NCBI GenBank assembly: GCA_003551215.1
Contig: PUMD01000085.1
Location: 1 to 39,153, forward strand
Source of the DNA: Clostridia bacterium
GTDB lineage: Bacteria > Bacillota > Sulfobacillia > SLMV01
DNA: 39,153 nucleotides
Direction of reading: 5' to 3'
The notes beneath the pieces are model-generated. The model had not been told where the DNA came from, made no database searches, and worked only from the letters and a program-made list of their open reading frames with translations. The translations under genes were made by a program, and so were the position numbers. Shown one piece after another: positions 24,848 through 32,148 of this stretch (within the stretch, counting starts at the first letter, position 1; every line of letters begins with the position of its first letter).

Positions 24848-25366
24848 CTATCTTTCAGAGGAGATAATCCCCTCTCCTCGAGCTGCCAGATAGCTGGCAG
24901 CCAGGCCTGTGAGGATCCCGGCGGGGATGGCCAGCAGTATCAGGTATGGCGAGTAGACGAACACGCCCGCATATCGAGTTATCAGGGCAAAAACGCCCAG
25001 CTGGGTGAGGTTGTGGCTGACGGCTCCGGCAACCGAGGCTCCCACAGCTCCCGCCCCGGCCACAAAGTAAAACGCCGCCATGACGCATGCCGCCACCAGG
25101 CCGCCAGAGAGGCTCATGGCAAAGGCGGGCGTTCCAAAGGTACCGCCCAGCAGGGAGCCAAACAGCGCCCTCCCCACCGCCACGTAGAGTCCGTCAGACA
25201 GCCCCCACATAATGACAGCATACAGGGTGACCACGTTAGCCAGGCCCAGTTTTGCTCCAGGTACGGCCACGGGAACTGCAAACATGGCTTCGATCCAGTG
25301 CAGCGCCCCTCCCGCTGCTATCAGCAGGGCGAGCCGGGTCATGCGGGCGGTCCTGTTCACAGGCAT
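24848..25366 (-). CDS. Gx transporter family / heptaprenyl-diphosphate-synthase component I-like membrane protein
   Basis: 172 residues with about five helices, very rich in Gly and Ala. The pattern GAKLGLANVVTLYA (about 37-50) and GRALFGSLLGGTFGTPAFAMSLSGG (described from about 65 to 89) is diagnostic of PF07456, annotated as Gx transporter family or Hpre_diP_synt_I. In Firmicutes it usually stands beside NusG-II and ApbE/FMN-binding genes, as it does here; transport of a flavin or related precursor has been proposed for the neighbourhood but is not shown. ATG 25366 is used; the GTG at 25360, with GAGGGA five bases upstream, is an alternative. Confidence 0.85.
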   Translation of the reverse strand: MPVNRTARMTRLALLIAAGGALHWIEAMFAVPVAVPGAKLGLANVVTLYAVIMWGLSDGLYVAVGRALFGSLLGGTFGTPAFAMSLSGGLVAACVMAAFYFVAGAGAVGASVAGAVSHNLTQLGVFALITRYAGVFVYSPYLILLAIPAGILTGLAASYLAARGEGIISSER

Positions 25367-25549
25367 CCCTCACTTTCGCTCTGACATTATCAGCTCCCTT
25401 TGTGGGGGTCAAACTAGCAAGACAGCATTCACGGCGACCCACCTGCCGGCGCATCCATGGGATAAAGGAGCCATTTGATGTAAGCTGTTGGATGCATGGT
25501 CAAGGACTGAAATGCGCGCAGACTGCGGCGCAGATGGGAGGAAATGACG

Positions 25550-26410
25550 ATGGCTCAAAGGGAACGCAGCAAGATCCCCACCCGGCCTCTGGGCGAAACT
25601 GGTCATTCGGTCGGCCTTTTCAGTCTGGGAGGGGAAGCAACAGTAGAGAAAAAAGACCGCCGTGATGAGGCGGTGAAAATTGTCGACCGGGCCATAGATC
25701 TGGGCGTAAACTACATTGACACATCTCCTCAGTACGGAGAAGGCGGCAGCGAAGAGAACATCGGAACGGTAATGCAGGACAGGCGGGGGGAAGTATTTCT
25801 GGCTTCCAAGACCCACGGGCGCACCTATGATGAAACCATGCGCCTTGCGCACAGTAGCCTCAGCCGCCTCAACACCGACCGTCTTGATCTGTATCAGATT
25901 CACAACCTGCAGACAAAAGAAGAGCTGGATACAGTGCTCAAAAGAGATGGAGCGATAAGGGCGGTGCAGAAGCTGCGGGATGAAGGAGTGGTGGATAACA
26001 TAGGGGTAACCGGACACAAAAATCCGTCAATACTGCTTGAGGCGATCGACCGGCATCCCTTCGACTGCATTCTCATGGCTTTCAGCGCTGCGGATGCCCA
26101 CTACCAGTCCTTTCAGCATCTGCTTCAGCGGGCGCAGGACAAGGAAATGGGCATCATTGCCATGAAAACAGCAGCGGTGGGCCGCATTTTTGACACCAAC
26201 GGCATAACCAGCATGAAGCAGGCTCTCGGGTATGTATGGTCTCATCCGGTCAGCACAGCCATTGTGGGAATAAGCACCCTACAGCAGCTGCAGGAAAACG
26301 TACAGCTGGCCCGGGATTTTGAACCGTACAACTCCCAGCAGCTGAAAAGACTGCAGCAGCTTACTGCTGAATACGGCCGCCGGGCCAACTTTTACAAGAT
26401 CGAATGGTAA
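25550..26410 (+). CDS. Aldo/keto reductase (no iron-sulfur extension)
   Basis: 286 residues, cytosolic NAD(P)H-dependent oxidoreductase fold. The AKR tetrad is Asp57, Tyr62, Lys87 and His118 (YIDTSPQYGEGG, ASKTHGR, YQIHNL). The C-terminus ends after the barrel, without the cysteine motifs seen in the two relatives at 8611 and 37319. Substrate unknown. The start is ATG 25550, eight bases after GGGAGG; the ATG at 25544 is too close. It is divergent from the Gx-family gene and convergent with the TlpA-like gene. Confidence 0.88.
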   Translation: MAQRERSKIPTRPLGETGHSVGLFSLGGEATVEKKDRRDEAVKIVDRAIDLGVNYIDTSPQYGEGGSEENIGTVMQDRRGEVFLASKTHGRTYDETMRLAHSSLSRLNTDRLDLYQIHNLQTKEELDTVLKRDGAIRAVQKLRDEGVVDNIGVTGHKNPSILLEAIDRHPFDCILMAFSAADAHYQSFQHLLQRAQDKEMGIIAMKTAAVGRIFDTNGITSMKQALGYVWSHPVSTAIVGISTLQQLQENVQLARDFEPYNSQQLKRLQQLTAEYGRRANFYKIEW

Positions 26411-26417
26411 CCGACCC

Positions 26418-26456
26418 AGCCTGCAGGGCAGAAGATGACTGCCGTCCGGGCAGGCT
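26418..26456. terminator. Bidirectional terminator candidate
   Basis: AGCCTGC (26418-26424) pairs with GCAGGCT (26450-26456), with GGCAG/CTGCC pairing inside. It lies between the ends of the aldo/keto reductase and TlpA-like genes. No strong U-run. Confidence 0.5.
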
Positions 26457-26464
26457 CCAACAGT

Positions 26465-27007
26465 TCAGTCCAGCAGGAGCTGCACCGCTGATTCTATATC
26501 CTGCAGGACATCATCGGTCCACCCGGTGGCTCGCAGGATTACCCGGTTTTCGCTGTCCACCAGCATGCCGGTGGGAACAAACCGTACGTCTGCTTCACCG
26601 AAAGCAGCCCGTTCATCGTCGAGGTAGACTTCGTACTGCAGCTGGTGTTTGGAAAGAAGGTCTGCGGTGGCTTCAGCGCCGCTTCCGCTTATTATGACCA
26701 CAGACAGCCCCCGCTGCTCCCATTCTCTTGCCTGCTGGTGCAGGTCAATCACCATCTGTACGCAGCTGGGACACGTTGTGGTGAAGAATATGGCGAAGAC
26801 AGGCTCCTCGAAATCGGAGAAAAATTCTGTCGGCTGGGATGCCCTTTCTTCAGAATCCACATCCAGCGCAGGGATCGAAAATGACGGTGCCTCGGGATAA
26901 TCCCCTTCTTCGACCTCCTCGGAAAAAAGACCGCTGCACCCGGCCGCGTAGGCGATCAAGAGACCCGCAGTTAACACAGGCAGCAACTTTCGCACCAACG
27001 GAATCAT
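26465..27007 (-). CDS. TlpA-like thioredoxin-fold lipoprotein
   Basis: 180 residues. Signal peptide with lipobox AAGC, Cys24. The thioredoxin domain has the active site Cys79-Pro-Ser-Cys82 in FFTTTCPSCVQM, and the cis-proline region VRFVPTGMLVD. TlpA/ResA-type proteins reduce or exchange disulfides outside the membrane. ATG 27007 lies 24 bases after the polyferredoxin gene with a GGGGGG-rich ribosome site, so it is the third gene of that operon. It could keep the CXXC miniprotein or the NusG-II cysteines in a redox state, but this is inference. Confidence 0.87.
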   Translation of the reverse strand: MIPLVRKLLPVLTAGLLIAYAAGCSGLFSEEVEEGDYPEAPSFSIPALDVDSEERASQPTEFFSDFEEPVFAIFFTTTCPSCVQMVIDLHQQAREWEQRGLSVVIISGSGAEATADLLSKHQLQYEVYLDDERAAFGEADVRFVPTGMLVDSENRVILRATGWTDDVLQDIESAVQLLLD

Positions 27008-27031
27008 TGTGTTACCCCCCCAATGTCATGC

Positions 27032-27859
27032 TCAACCATCTCCATCGGGCGGGATACCCTGGCTGATCGCCGCTTCCGGACAGGCTTCCGAGCAGTCGCC
27101 GCATCTTATGCACTGAAAATCCCGTGGATTTCTTCGGATATCTATGTCCATGGGACATACCTCGCGGCAATTCGAGCAGTCGACGCATGCCGAACAGTCC
27201 ACGTACACCTGCCTTCGGCTGATCCAGTTGGTCGGACCCAGCAGTGCCCCCAGAGGGCAGATAAAGCGGCAGAAGGGGCGCTTTATGAAGACCGCGGCCA
27301 GCAGCACTGCTGTCAGCAGACCCACCTTCCACCAGAACAACCCACCGATGAGGTGGCGCAGACTCCCGTTTGCAGCCATCAGCGGAATTCCGGCCTGCAG
27401 GGTTCCCTGCGGACAGATATACCGGCAAAACGGGGCAATGCTGACCCCGGTCTGGCTGTCTACCATGTAAAAAGCACCCACTACGGTGAAAGCCAGCACT
27501 GCGTATCTGAGCTTCTCCCAGCTTCGCCGCAGGCGCAGCTTGTGTTTTTGCAGTCCGGCGAGAAGATCCTGCATCAGGCCAAAAGGACACGCCCATCCAC
27601 ACGGTGCACGTCCCACCAGCGCCCCGACAAAAAGCAGCACACCCAGCACCGACCGCGACAGTTGAGCAGCCGAGCCAGCCACCGTCTGCATCGCCCCAAC
27701 AGGGCAGGCAAATATGGCCGCAGGGCATGAATAGCAATTCAGCACCGGGATGCACACTCCTTTGGTGATCCCGGTAAAAATGCTTCCCCGCAAAAATCCC
27801 ACCAGATTGGGATTGAAGGCAAAGAAAAAAGCAATCTGTGCGCGTCGGCGGCGCTTCAT
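27032..27859 (-). CDS. NosR/NapH-like membrane polyferredoxin
   Basis: 275 residues with about five helices. Cysteine motifs occur in order: CYSCPAAIFACPVGAMQ (42-58), CGWACPFGLMQD (87-98), CRYICPQGTLQ (145-155) and CRFICPLGALLG (197-208), the in-membrane CX3CP type, then two ferredoxin clusters at Cys222-235 (CSACVDCSNCREVCP) and Cys250-260 (CIRCGDCSEACP). It is expected to move electrons between cytosolic ferredoxin and the outside. ATG 27859 is chosen since it overlaps the CXXC miniprotein stop (ATGA); longer frames are implausible. A NosR/RnfE-like electron input for the FMN carriers nearby is the simplest reading. Confidence 0.88.
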   Translation of the reverse strand: MKRRRRAQIAFFFAFNPNLVGFLRGSIFTGITKGVCIPVLNCYSCPAAIFACPVGAMQTVAGSAAQLSRSVLGVLLFVGALVGRAPCGWACPFGLMQDLLAGLQKHKLRLRRSWEKLRYAVLAFTVVGAFYMVDSQTGVSIAPFCRYICPQGTLQAGIPLMAANGSLRHLIGGLFWWKVGLLTAVLLAAVFIKRPFCRFICPLGALLGPTNWISRRQVYVDCSACVDCSNCREVCPMDIDIRRNPRDFQCIRCGDCSEACPEAAISQGIPPDGDG

Positions 27860-27993
27860 CCCACTCCCAGACACTGCAGGCAAACGCGGGTTGCGGTGGC
27901 CAGAATGCGGTACAGCTCGCCGTCTGCGCCGGCCCAAACCAAAAGCATAAGGCCAAAGGCGGCGATGATCATGGACAGTCGGCTTCTCTGCAT
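27856..27993 (-). CDS. 45-residue CD1871A-like CXXC miniprotein
   Basis: This short gene has a basic start, one membrane helix (about residues 7-23, with MIIAAFGLMLLVWAG) and a C-terminal Cys-Leu-Gln-Cys in RVCLQCLGVG, ending at the last glycine. It matches the CD1871A family of CXXC motif proteins (about 45 residues, end of type CLECIGIG), normally placed just before a 4Fe-4S membrane protein. Its stop TGA overlaps the polyferredoxin ATG, so the pair is translationally coupled. GGGAGGG lies about ten bases upstream. The cysteines would sit next to the membrane and could pass electrons or bind a cofactor with the partner; function is unknown. Confidence 0.85.
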   Translation of the reverse strand: MQRSRLSMIIAAFGLMLLVWAGADGELYRILATATRVCLQCLGVG

Positions 27994-28049
27994 GCCAGGT
28001 CATCCCTCCCCATGCGCATAAGCATTACACAATATGGCTTGTGGTTCAA

Positions 28050-28190
28050 GCAGGTAGGCGGTCAGCACGGGGATGAAGCGACCTGACCTTCCCAGGCGTG
28101 GTGACACCTTCGCATCCCCAACTGCAGACGGCAATCGTGTCCGGGCCCCCTGATGCTGCCGTTTTCACCCCCAGGCATCAGGGTGGCTAA
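28050..28190 (-). promoter_or_regulatory. Structured leader resembling the 3' half of a cobalamin riboswitch
   Basis: On the minus strand, ahead of the CXXC-polyferredoxin-TlpA operon, the order GTCAC (28105-28101), GGGAAGG (28093-28087) and ACCTGC (28055-28050) matches the 3' part of the B12-box consensus. Upstream a hairpin TGATGC...GCATCA surrounds GGGTGAAAAC (about 28180-28151), as the 5' part would require, but the CCCGCCACTG-like core is not clear. I therefore call it a candidate structured leader only. The rest of the gap, 28191-28493, shows nothing I can name. Confidence 0.3.
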
Positions 28191-28493
28191 CCCGCAGGGC
28201 AGTGTGCGTTATTCTATTTTGCGATTTACACCGACTGCTCAGCTGACAGACTCTGCCGCCGCCTGCTGCAGAGCTTTGGGTTGTCGATTTCCGGGCACTA
28301 AAACCGGCTTTTCGATGGCTTTGTGTGCTTGCTTATGTTGTCCTCTCTCCGCAAGCGGGTCTCTGCAGGCAAAAAGCAGCCTTGTTCTGTTGATTCTTCC
28401 CGGTCCATCGTAAAACTGGCTTCACTTCACTTTCCGATAGCAGCTCCGCTTGCTAAAAAGTTACATCTGCGGGCTCCAGAGAGCGAGAAATTC

Positions 28494-29819
28494 CTACTGC
28501 TCGTACGTCTGCACCCGCCGGCGGCTTGTTATCCCCAGACGCTCCAGCTCGCGGAGGCAGGGCTCGTAGACCGTCGGATGCACGGGGATATGTACCCCCC
28601 GCAGCTGCACCTCCCCGCGGGCAACCAGCAAACAGACAACTGCGACCGGAAGTCCGGTGGTACGTGCTATCGCGGAGGCGCCCCCGGGTTCTCCATAATC
28701 GACCATAACCGAGGAGATTTTCTGCCCTTCGCCGCCGGGCAGACGCGCCGTGTACTGGTGAGTCAGGACCACCATATCCCGCTGGCCCTCATGGTACTGC
28801 AGCCGGTCGAGCATCAGCCGGCCCGTCGCATCGCGTGGACAGCTGATACCGGAGGGAAGCGGTCGTTCTTCTGTGAGGCCCAGCCACTGAATGCGTTTCA
28901 CCACCGCCGAATGGCGCGGCAGCTTCAGATGTGAGGCCAGTTGTGCTGTCAGATCGCAGCTGCCATCGACACCAAGCAGCCCGGCAGTCATCTGACGATA
29001 GGTCGCACATTCAGAATCCACCGGTGCCTCATCCAAAAGACCCAGCTCGACCATGGCGGCCAGCGTGTCGCACCAGCCGAGATAACGGTAGGTTCCACGA
29101 TACAGATCCTGAACCTTCTCGATGCCGTAAAGCTGTCGGTAGGGCAGGGCATCTCCGTTGGGATAGCACTCAAACCACCCCAGCCCCGGCACCTGGGAAA
29201 AGCAGTACTGCTTCATGACCTGATCTGCAGGAACTTCAACTTCGCGGCCGTCTCGCAGGTAGCGGGCCTGACGCCGCGCTGCCCCCAGCGCACCGCTGGG
29301 AGACCAGGAAAACTTGTAGCCAAAGGGATTATCATTGGCCTTGTGTGAGGGTACGGCGCCGCACAGCGAGCGGTACCCCGTCACCGAGGCCCCCTCCTTT
29401 CGGAGTTGATCGATTTCCTTTGCGGCCATCATATGATCGATGCCCGGGTCAAGCCCAACTTCACCCATTATCACAACTTTAGCTTCGGCCGCCTGCTGGT
29501 GCAGACTGCGCATCCTGTCAGTAACGTATGTAGCCCCGATCATGGAGGTTTTCTGCTGCACGCACATTGCGGCGATCTCCGATAGGTACTGCTTGGGAAG
29601 AAGGTTGACCACCACATCGCTTTCTGCAATTTCCTCCCGGGGGTCGTCCTCATCTACATCCACAGCAAAGGCCTCGCCTCGGGCATGTCCACCGACCACC
29701 CGGCGGGCGTTATCTATATCTGCATCCGCCACCCGCACATGCAGATCCGGCTGCTCAAGCAGGTAGTCCACGCAGGGGCTGCTGACCCTCCCGGCTCCCA
29801 AAATGAGGATCCTTTTCAT
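28494..29819 (-). CDS. Saccharopine dehydrogenase-family protein
   Basis: 441 residues. The N-terminal Rossmann motif is ILILGAGRVSSPCVDYLLE (about 4-22), followed by ATYVTDRMRSLHQQA and GEVGLDPGIDHMMA, and by the C-terminal catalytic-type domain with GYRSLCGAVPSHKANDNPFGYKFSWSP (described from about 148). This is the pattern of LYS9-type, glutamate-forming saccharopine dehydrogenases. In bacteria such proteins may act in lysine degradation or have other oxidoreductase roles, such as polyamine-related steps; the substrate is not assigned. The start ATG is preceded by AAGGGTGA. No lysine gene adjoins it. Confidence 0.85.
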   Translation of the reverse strand: MKRILILGAGRVSSPCVDYLLEQPDLHVRVADADIDNARRVVGGHARGEAFAVDVDEDDPREEIAESDVVVNLLPKQYLSEIAAMCVQQKTSMIGATYVTDRMRSLHQQAAEAKVVIMGEVGLDPGIDHMMAAKEIDQLRKEGASVTGYRSLCGAVPSHKANDNPFGYKFSWSPSGALGAARRQARYLRDGREVEVPADQVMKQYCFSQVPGLGWFECYPNGDALPYRQLYGIEKVQDLYRGTYRYLGWCDTLAAMVELGLLDEAPVDSECATYRQMTAGLLGVDGSCDLTAQLASHLKLPRHSAVVKRIQWLGLTEERPLPSGISCPRDATGRLMLDRLQYHEGQRDMVVLTHQYTARLPGGEGQKISSVMVDYGEPGGASAIARTTGLPVAVVCLLVARGEVQLRGVHIPVHPTVYEPCLRELERLGITSRRRVQTYEQ

Positions 29820-29995
29820 CTACATCACCCTTTCCGGCACAATCCGCCGTCCGCATCTATCATGCCTAAAAAACTTCTGCATCCGGGGGCGGCTTTCCTG
29901 TCGCAGCCGGCAGGGCGCATCGCAGCGGATGCAGCCCCTGGGTGTTTTCGGCAGACGAGCAGGCGGGACAGAAGGGAGGATATCCTGTGACAAAT

Positions 29996-30024
29996 GACCC
30001 GGGAGTCGCCGGCTCTCCCGGGTC
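29996..30024. repeat. Strong inverted repeat
   Basis: GACCCGGGAG (29996-30005) pairs with CTCCCGGGTC (30015-30024), a ten-base-pair stem with a nine-base loop, in the 29820-30365 gap, downstream of the miniprotein on the minus strand. It is probably a terminator for that short transcript, although the U-run is missing. Confidence 0.45.
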
Positions 30025-30102
30025 GGAGATATGCGGTTGTCCGTTCAGCAGGTCCAGTCCCCCATTCCTGCCAGAAGCAAAAATAGAAGCAGGGTGCCTA
30101 TA

Positions 30103-30186
30103 TCACCACTTCTTGCCGTCACCCAGCAGGAACAGAAGCAAAAACAGCAGCAAAACGCCGAGTCCATCCTTTCGACCGAAATCCAC
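30103..30186 (-). CDS. 27-residue membrane miniprotein
   Basis: GTG at 30186 follows AGGAGG by nine bases and opens a 27-residue frame: a short charged start (MDFGRKDG), one helix (LGVLLLFLLLFLLG) and a basic end (DGKKW). The layout resembles the tiny YjcZ-type sporulation or envelope membrane peptides of Firmicutes, but the sequence itself is not recognised. Overlapping in the +1 frame, from a GTG, a second stretch reads GDIGTLLLFLLLAGMGDW, so similar in pattern that a duplication with a frameshift is likely. The promoter at 30245-30273 supports expression. Confidence 0.55.
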   Translation of the reverse strand: MDFGRKDGLGVLLLFLLLFLLGDGKKW

Positions 30187-30244
30187 TTTATTTCACCTCC
30201 TCTGAGATGAATTTCACGGGTCTTTGCCCGCGGTTGCGCACTCC

Positions 30245-30273
30245 ATAATACGAGGCAAACCGCATTATGTTAC
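30245..30273 (-). promoter_or_regulatory. Candidate promoter of the membrane miniprotein
   Basis: On the minus strand GTAACA (30273-30268, four of six) precedes TATTAT (30250-30245, five of six) by 17 bases, with the ribosome site about 40 bases downstream. Confidence 0.5.
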
Positions 30274-30452
30274 CCGCCGCACATCCGAACCCCGCCGTTG
30301 CATCTTGTCGACCTCTGGTGTTTGATCCTTGAGCCGGGGTTGCTGCCCGGGATGAATCTCACGTCGTGGGGCAGGATGGAGCCATGCGGAAAGCGAAGTC
30401 TTTAGCGAAGTCTTTTATGGACATCAATTTGCTCGCGAGGAGGCCTGCCCCT

Positions 30453-32105
30453 ATGCGACGGACAATAGACAGGACCCCGAACTACATACTCCACAACGGA
30501 AACATCCACACCGTAGACTCACAGGACCGCTGTTTCAAGGCAGTTGCCACGGCGGGGAACACAATCTCCGCGTTAGGCGGCGACGAGCACATTCTAAAGC
30601 TGCGCGGACCCAACACCAATCTGGTTGACCTGCGCGGACGATCGGTAATACCGGGGATCATAGATTCGCACAATCACGCCTGGGAAGCAGGCCAGCTTAT
30701 GGCCGGTCTGGTGACCTTCGGAATTCCCAGCATTGAGCAGCTGCAAGACGAGATCGCCAGCGAGGCTGCCGGGCTTGCACCCGGTCAGTGGCTTCATGGC
30801 GGGGGATGGATCGAGACCCAGTTTGCCGAAAACCGCATGCCCACCCGGCATGACCTGGATGAGGCCGCCCCAGACAATCCGGTCGTGCTGGAGAGAATTT
30901 TTTCCACCTGCGTGGCCAATTCCCGGGCACTGCAGCTGGCCGGAATAGATGCCGATACCCCGGATCCCGAGGGCGGAGAGATCGAAAGAGATCCCCAGAC
31001 TGGTGAGCCGACGGGAGTTTTGCACCGGGCGGCCAAAATGATTCTCCGGCGCTGTATGCCGGGACCCTTCGGGGCCGACCGGCTCGATCCAACCGCAAAG
31101 GCGGCTGAGTCCATAACCCGTGCAGCGGACGAATACCTGCGGTGGGGGATTACCAGCATCGTCGAGCCCGGTGTTCCCCCGGCAATCTCCCGCTGCTATC
31201 AGCAGATGTACCGGGAGGACAGGCTTCCCCTGCGGGTGTGCCTGATGCCGAACTGGCACGGATTCGAACTGGAGCAGGATGAGAATTTTCTGCAGAGAGT
31301 CGTCACCGAAGGGGCTTTCGTCACCGGCTTCGGCGATGAATGGCTGCGCCTGGGAGGGCTGAAAATGGCCATAGACGGCGGGCTCACTTCCCGCACGGCG
31401 CTTCTTTCCTGGCCGTATCAGGGAAAGCAGCACCCGCCCGACCCCCAGCTCCGCCTGCCGCCCGACCGTCTGTCCGGCTGGGTCCGGCAGGCTCATGACA
31501 TGGGCTGGAGCGTGGGGATACACGTGGTCGGTGATGTATCACAGGATCAGGCGGTGCGGGCCATCTGGCGGGCTCAGCGCGAAAACCCCCGCAGCCACCG
31601 CCATCAGATCATCCACGGCTACTACCCGACTGAGTCCGCCCTGCAGATGATGTCCGAGGCAGAAATAGTCGCCTCAGTGCAGCCGTCTTTTATATACGGA
31701 GAGGCCGACGGATACCCAGGGCTGCTGCCAGAGGAAAAGCAGGTGGAGTTTTTACCCTTGAAATCGTATCTTCAGGCTGGAATTACCGTGGCCATAAGCA
31801 GTGACATGCCCTCCGCTCATTTCAATCCGTTTTGGGGCATGTATGCTGCAGTTACCAGAAGGGGAATGCGGGGATATCAGCTCGGAGAACGAGAGTGCAT
31901 CGGCGTTGAGGAGGCGCTGCGAATGATGACCATAAACGGCGCCTACCTTACCGGCGAGCAGCAGCAGAAAGGATCGATAGAGGTGGGCAAGCTGGCGGAT
32001 ATGGCTGTCCTGAGCGAAGACCTGTCAGAAATATCACCCGACGAGTTGCGCAATCTCGGGGTGGATATGACCATGCTGGACGGCCAGGCTGTCCACACAA
32101 AATAA
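30453..32105 (+). CDS. YtcJ-type metal-dependent amidohydrolase
   Basis: 550 residues, cytosolic. N-terminal sequence LHNGNIHTVDSQD leads into the first metal-binding motif GIIDSHNHAW (His73, His75), and the second half contains HVVGDVSQDQAV, HQIIHGYYP and ISSDMPSAHFNP, the order expected in PF07969 amidohydrolases such as YtcJ. These hydrolyse amide-like or cyclic C-N bonds in poorly defined substrates. ATG 30453 is chosen because GAGGAGG (30437-30443) is nine bases upstream; in-frame ATGs at 30366 and 30384 lack such a site. The following reductive-dehalogenase-like gene starts 43 bases later, so the two form an operon. Confidence 0.88.
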   Translation: MRRTIDRTPNYILHNGNIHTVDSQDRCFKAVATAGNTISALGGDEHILKLRGPNTNLVDLRGRSVIPGIIDSHNHAWEAGQLMAGLVTFGIPSIEQLQDEIASEAAGLAPGQWLHGGGWIETQFAENRMPTRHDLDEAAPDNPVVLERIFSTCVANSRALQLAGIDADTPDPEGGEIERDPQTGEPTGVLHRAAKMILRRCMPGPFGADRLDPTAKAAESITRAADEYLRWGITSIVEPGVPPAISRCYQQMYREDRLPLRVCLMPNWHGFELEQDENFLQRVVTEGAFVTGFGDEWLRLGGLKMAIDGGLTSRTALLSWPYQGKQHPPDPQLRLPPDRLSGWVRQAHDMGWSVGIHVVGDVSQDQAVRAIWRAQRENPRSHRHQIIHGYYPTESALQMMSEAEIVASVQPSFIYGEADGYPGLLPEEKQVEFLPLKSYLQAGITVAISSDMPSAHFNPFWGMYAAVTRRGMRGYQLGERECIGVEEALRMMTINGAYLTGEQQQKGSIEVGKLADMAVLSEDLSEISPDELRNLGVDMTMLDGQAVHTK

Positions 32106-32148
32106 CCGGATAACGCCACTTCCGTAGGCACCTTGCGAAGGGGGAACA

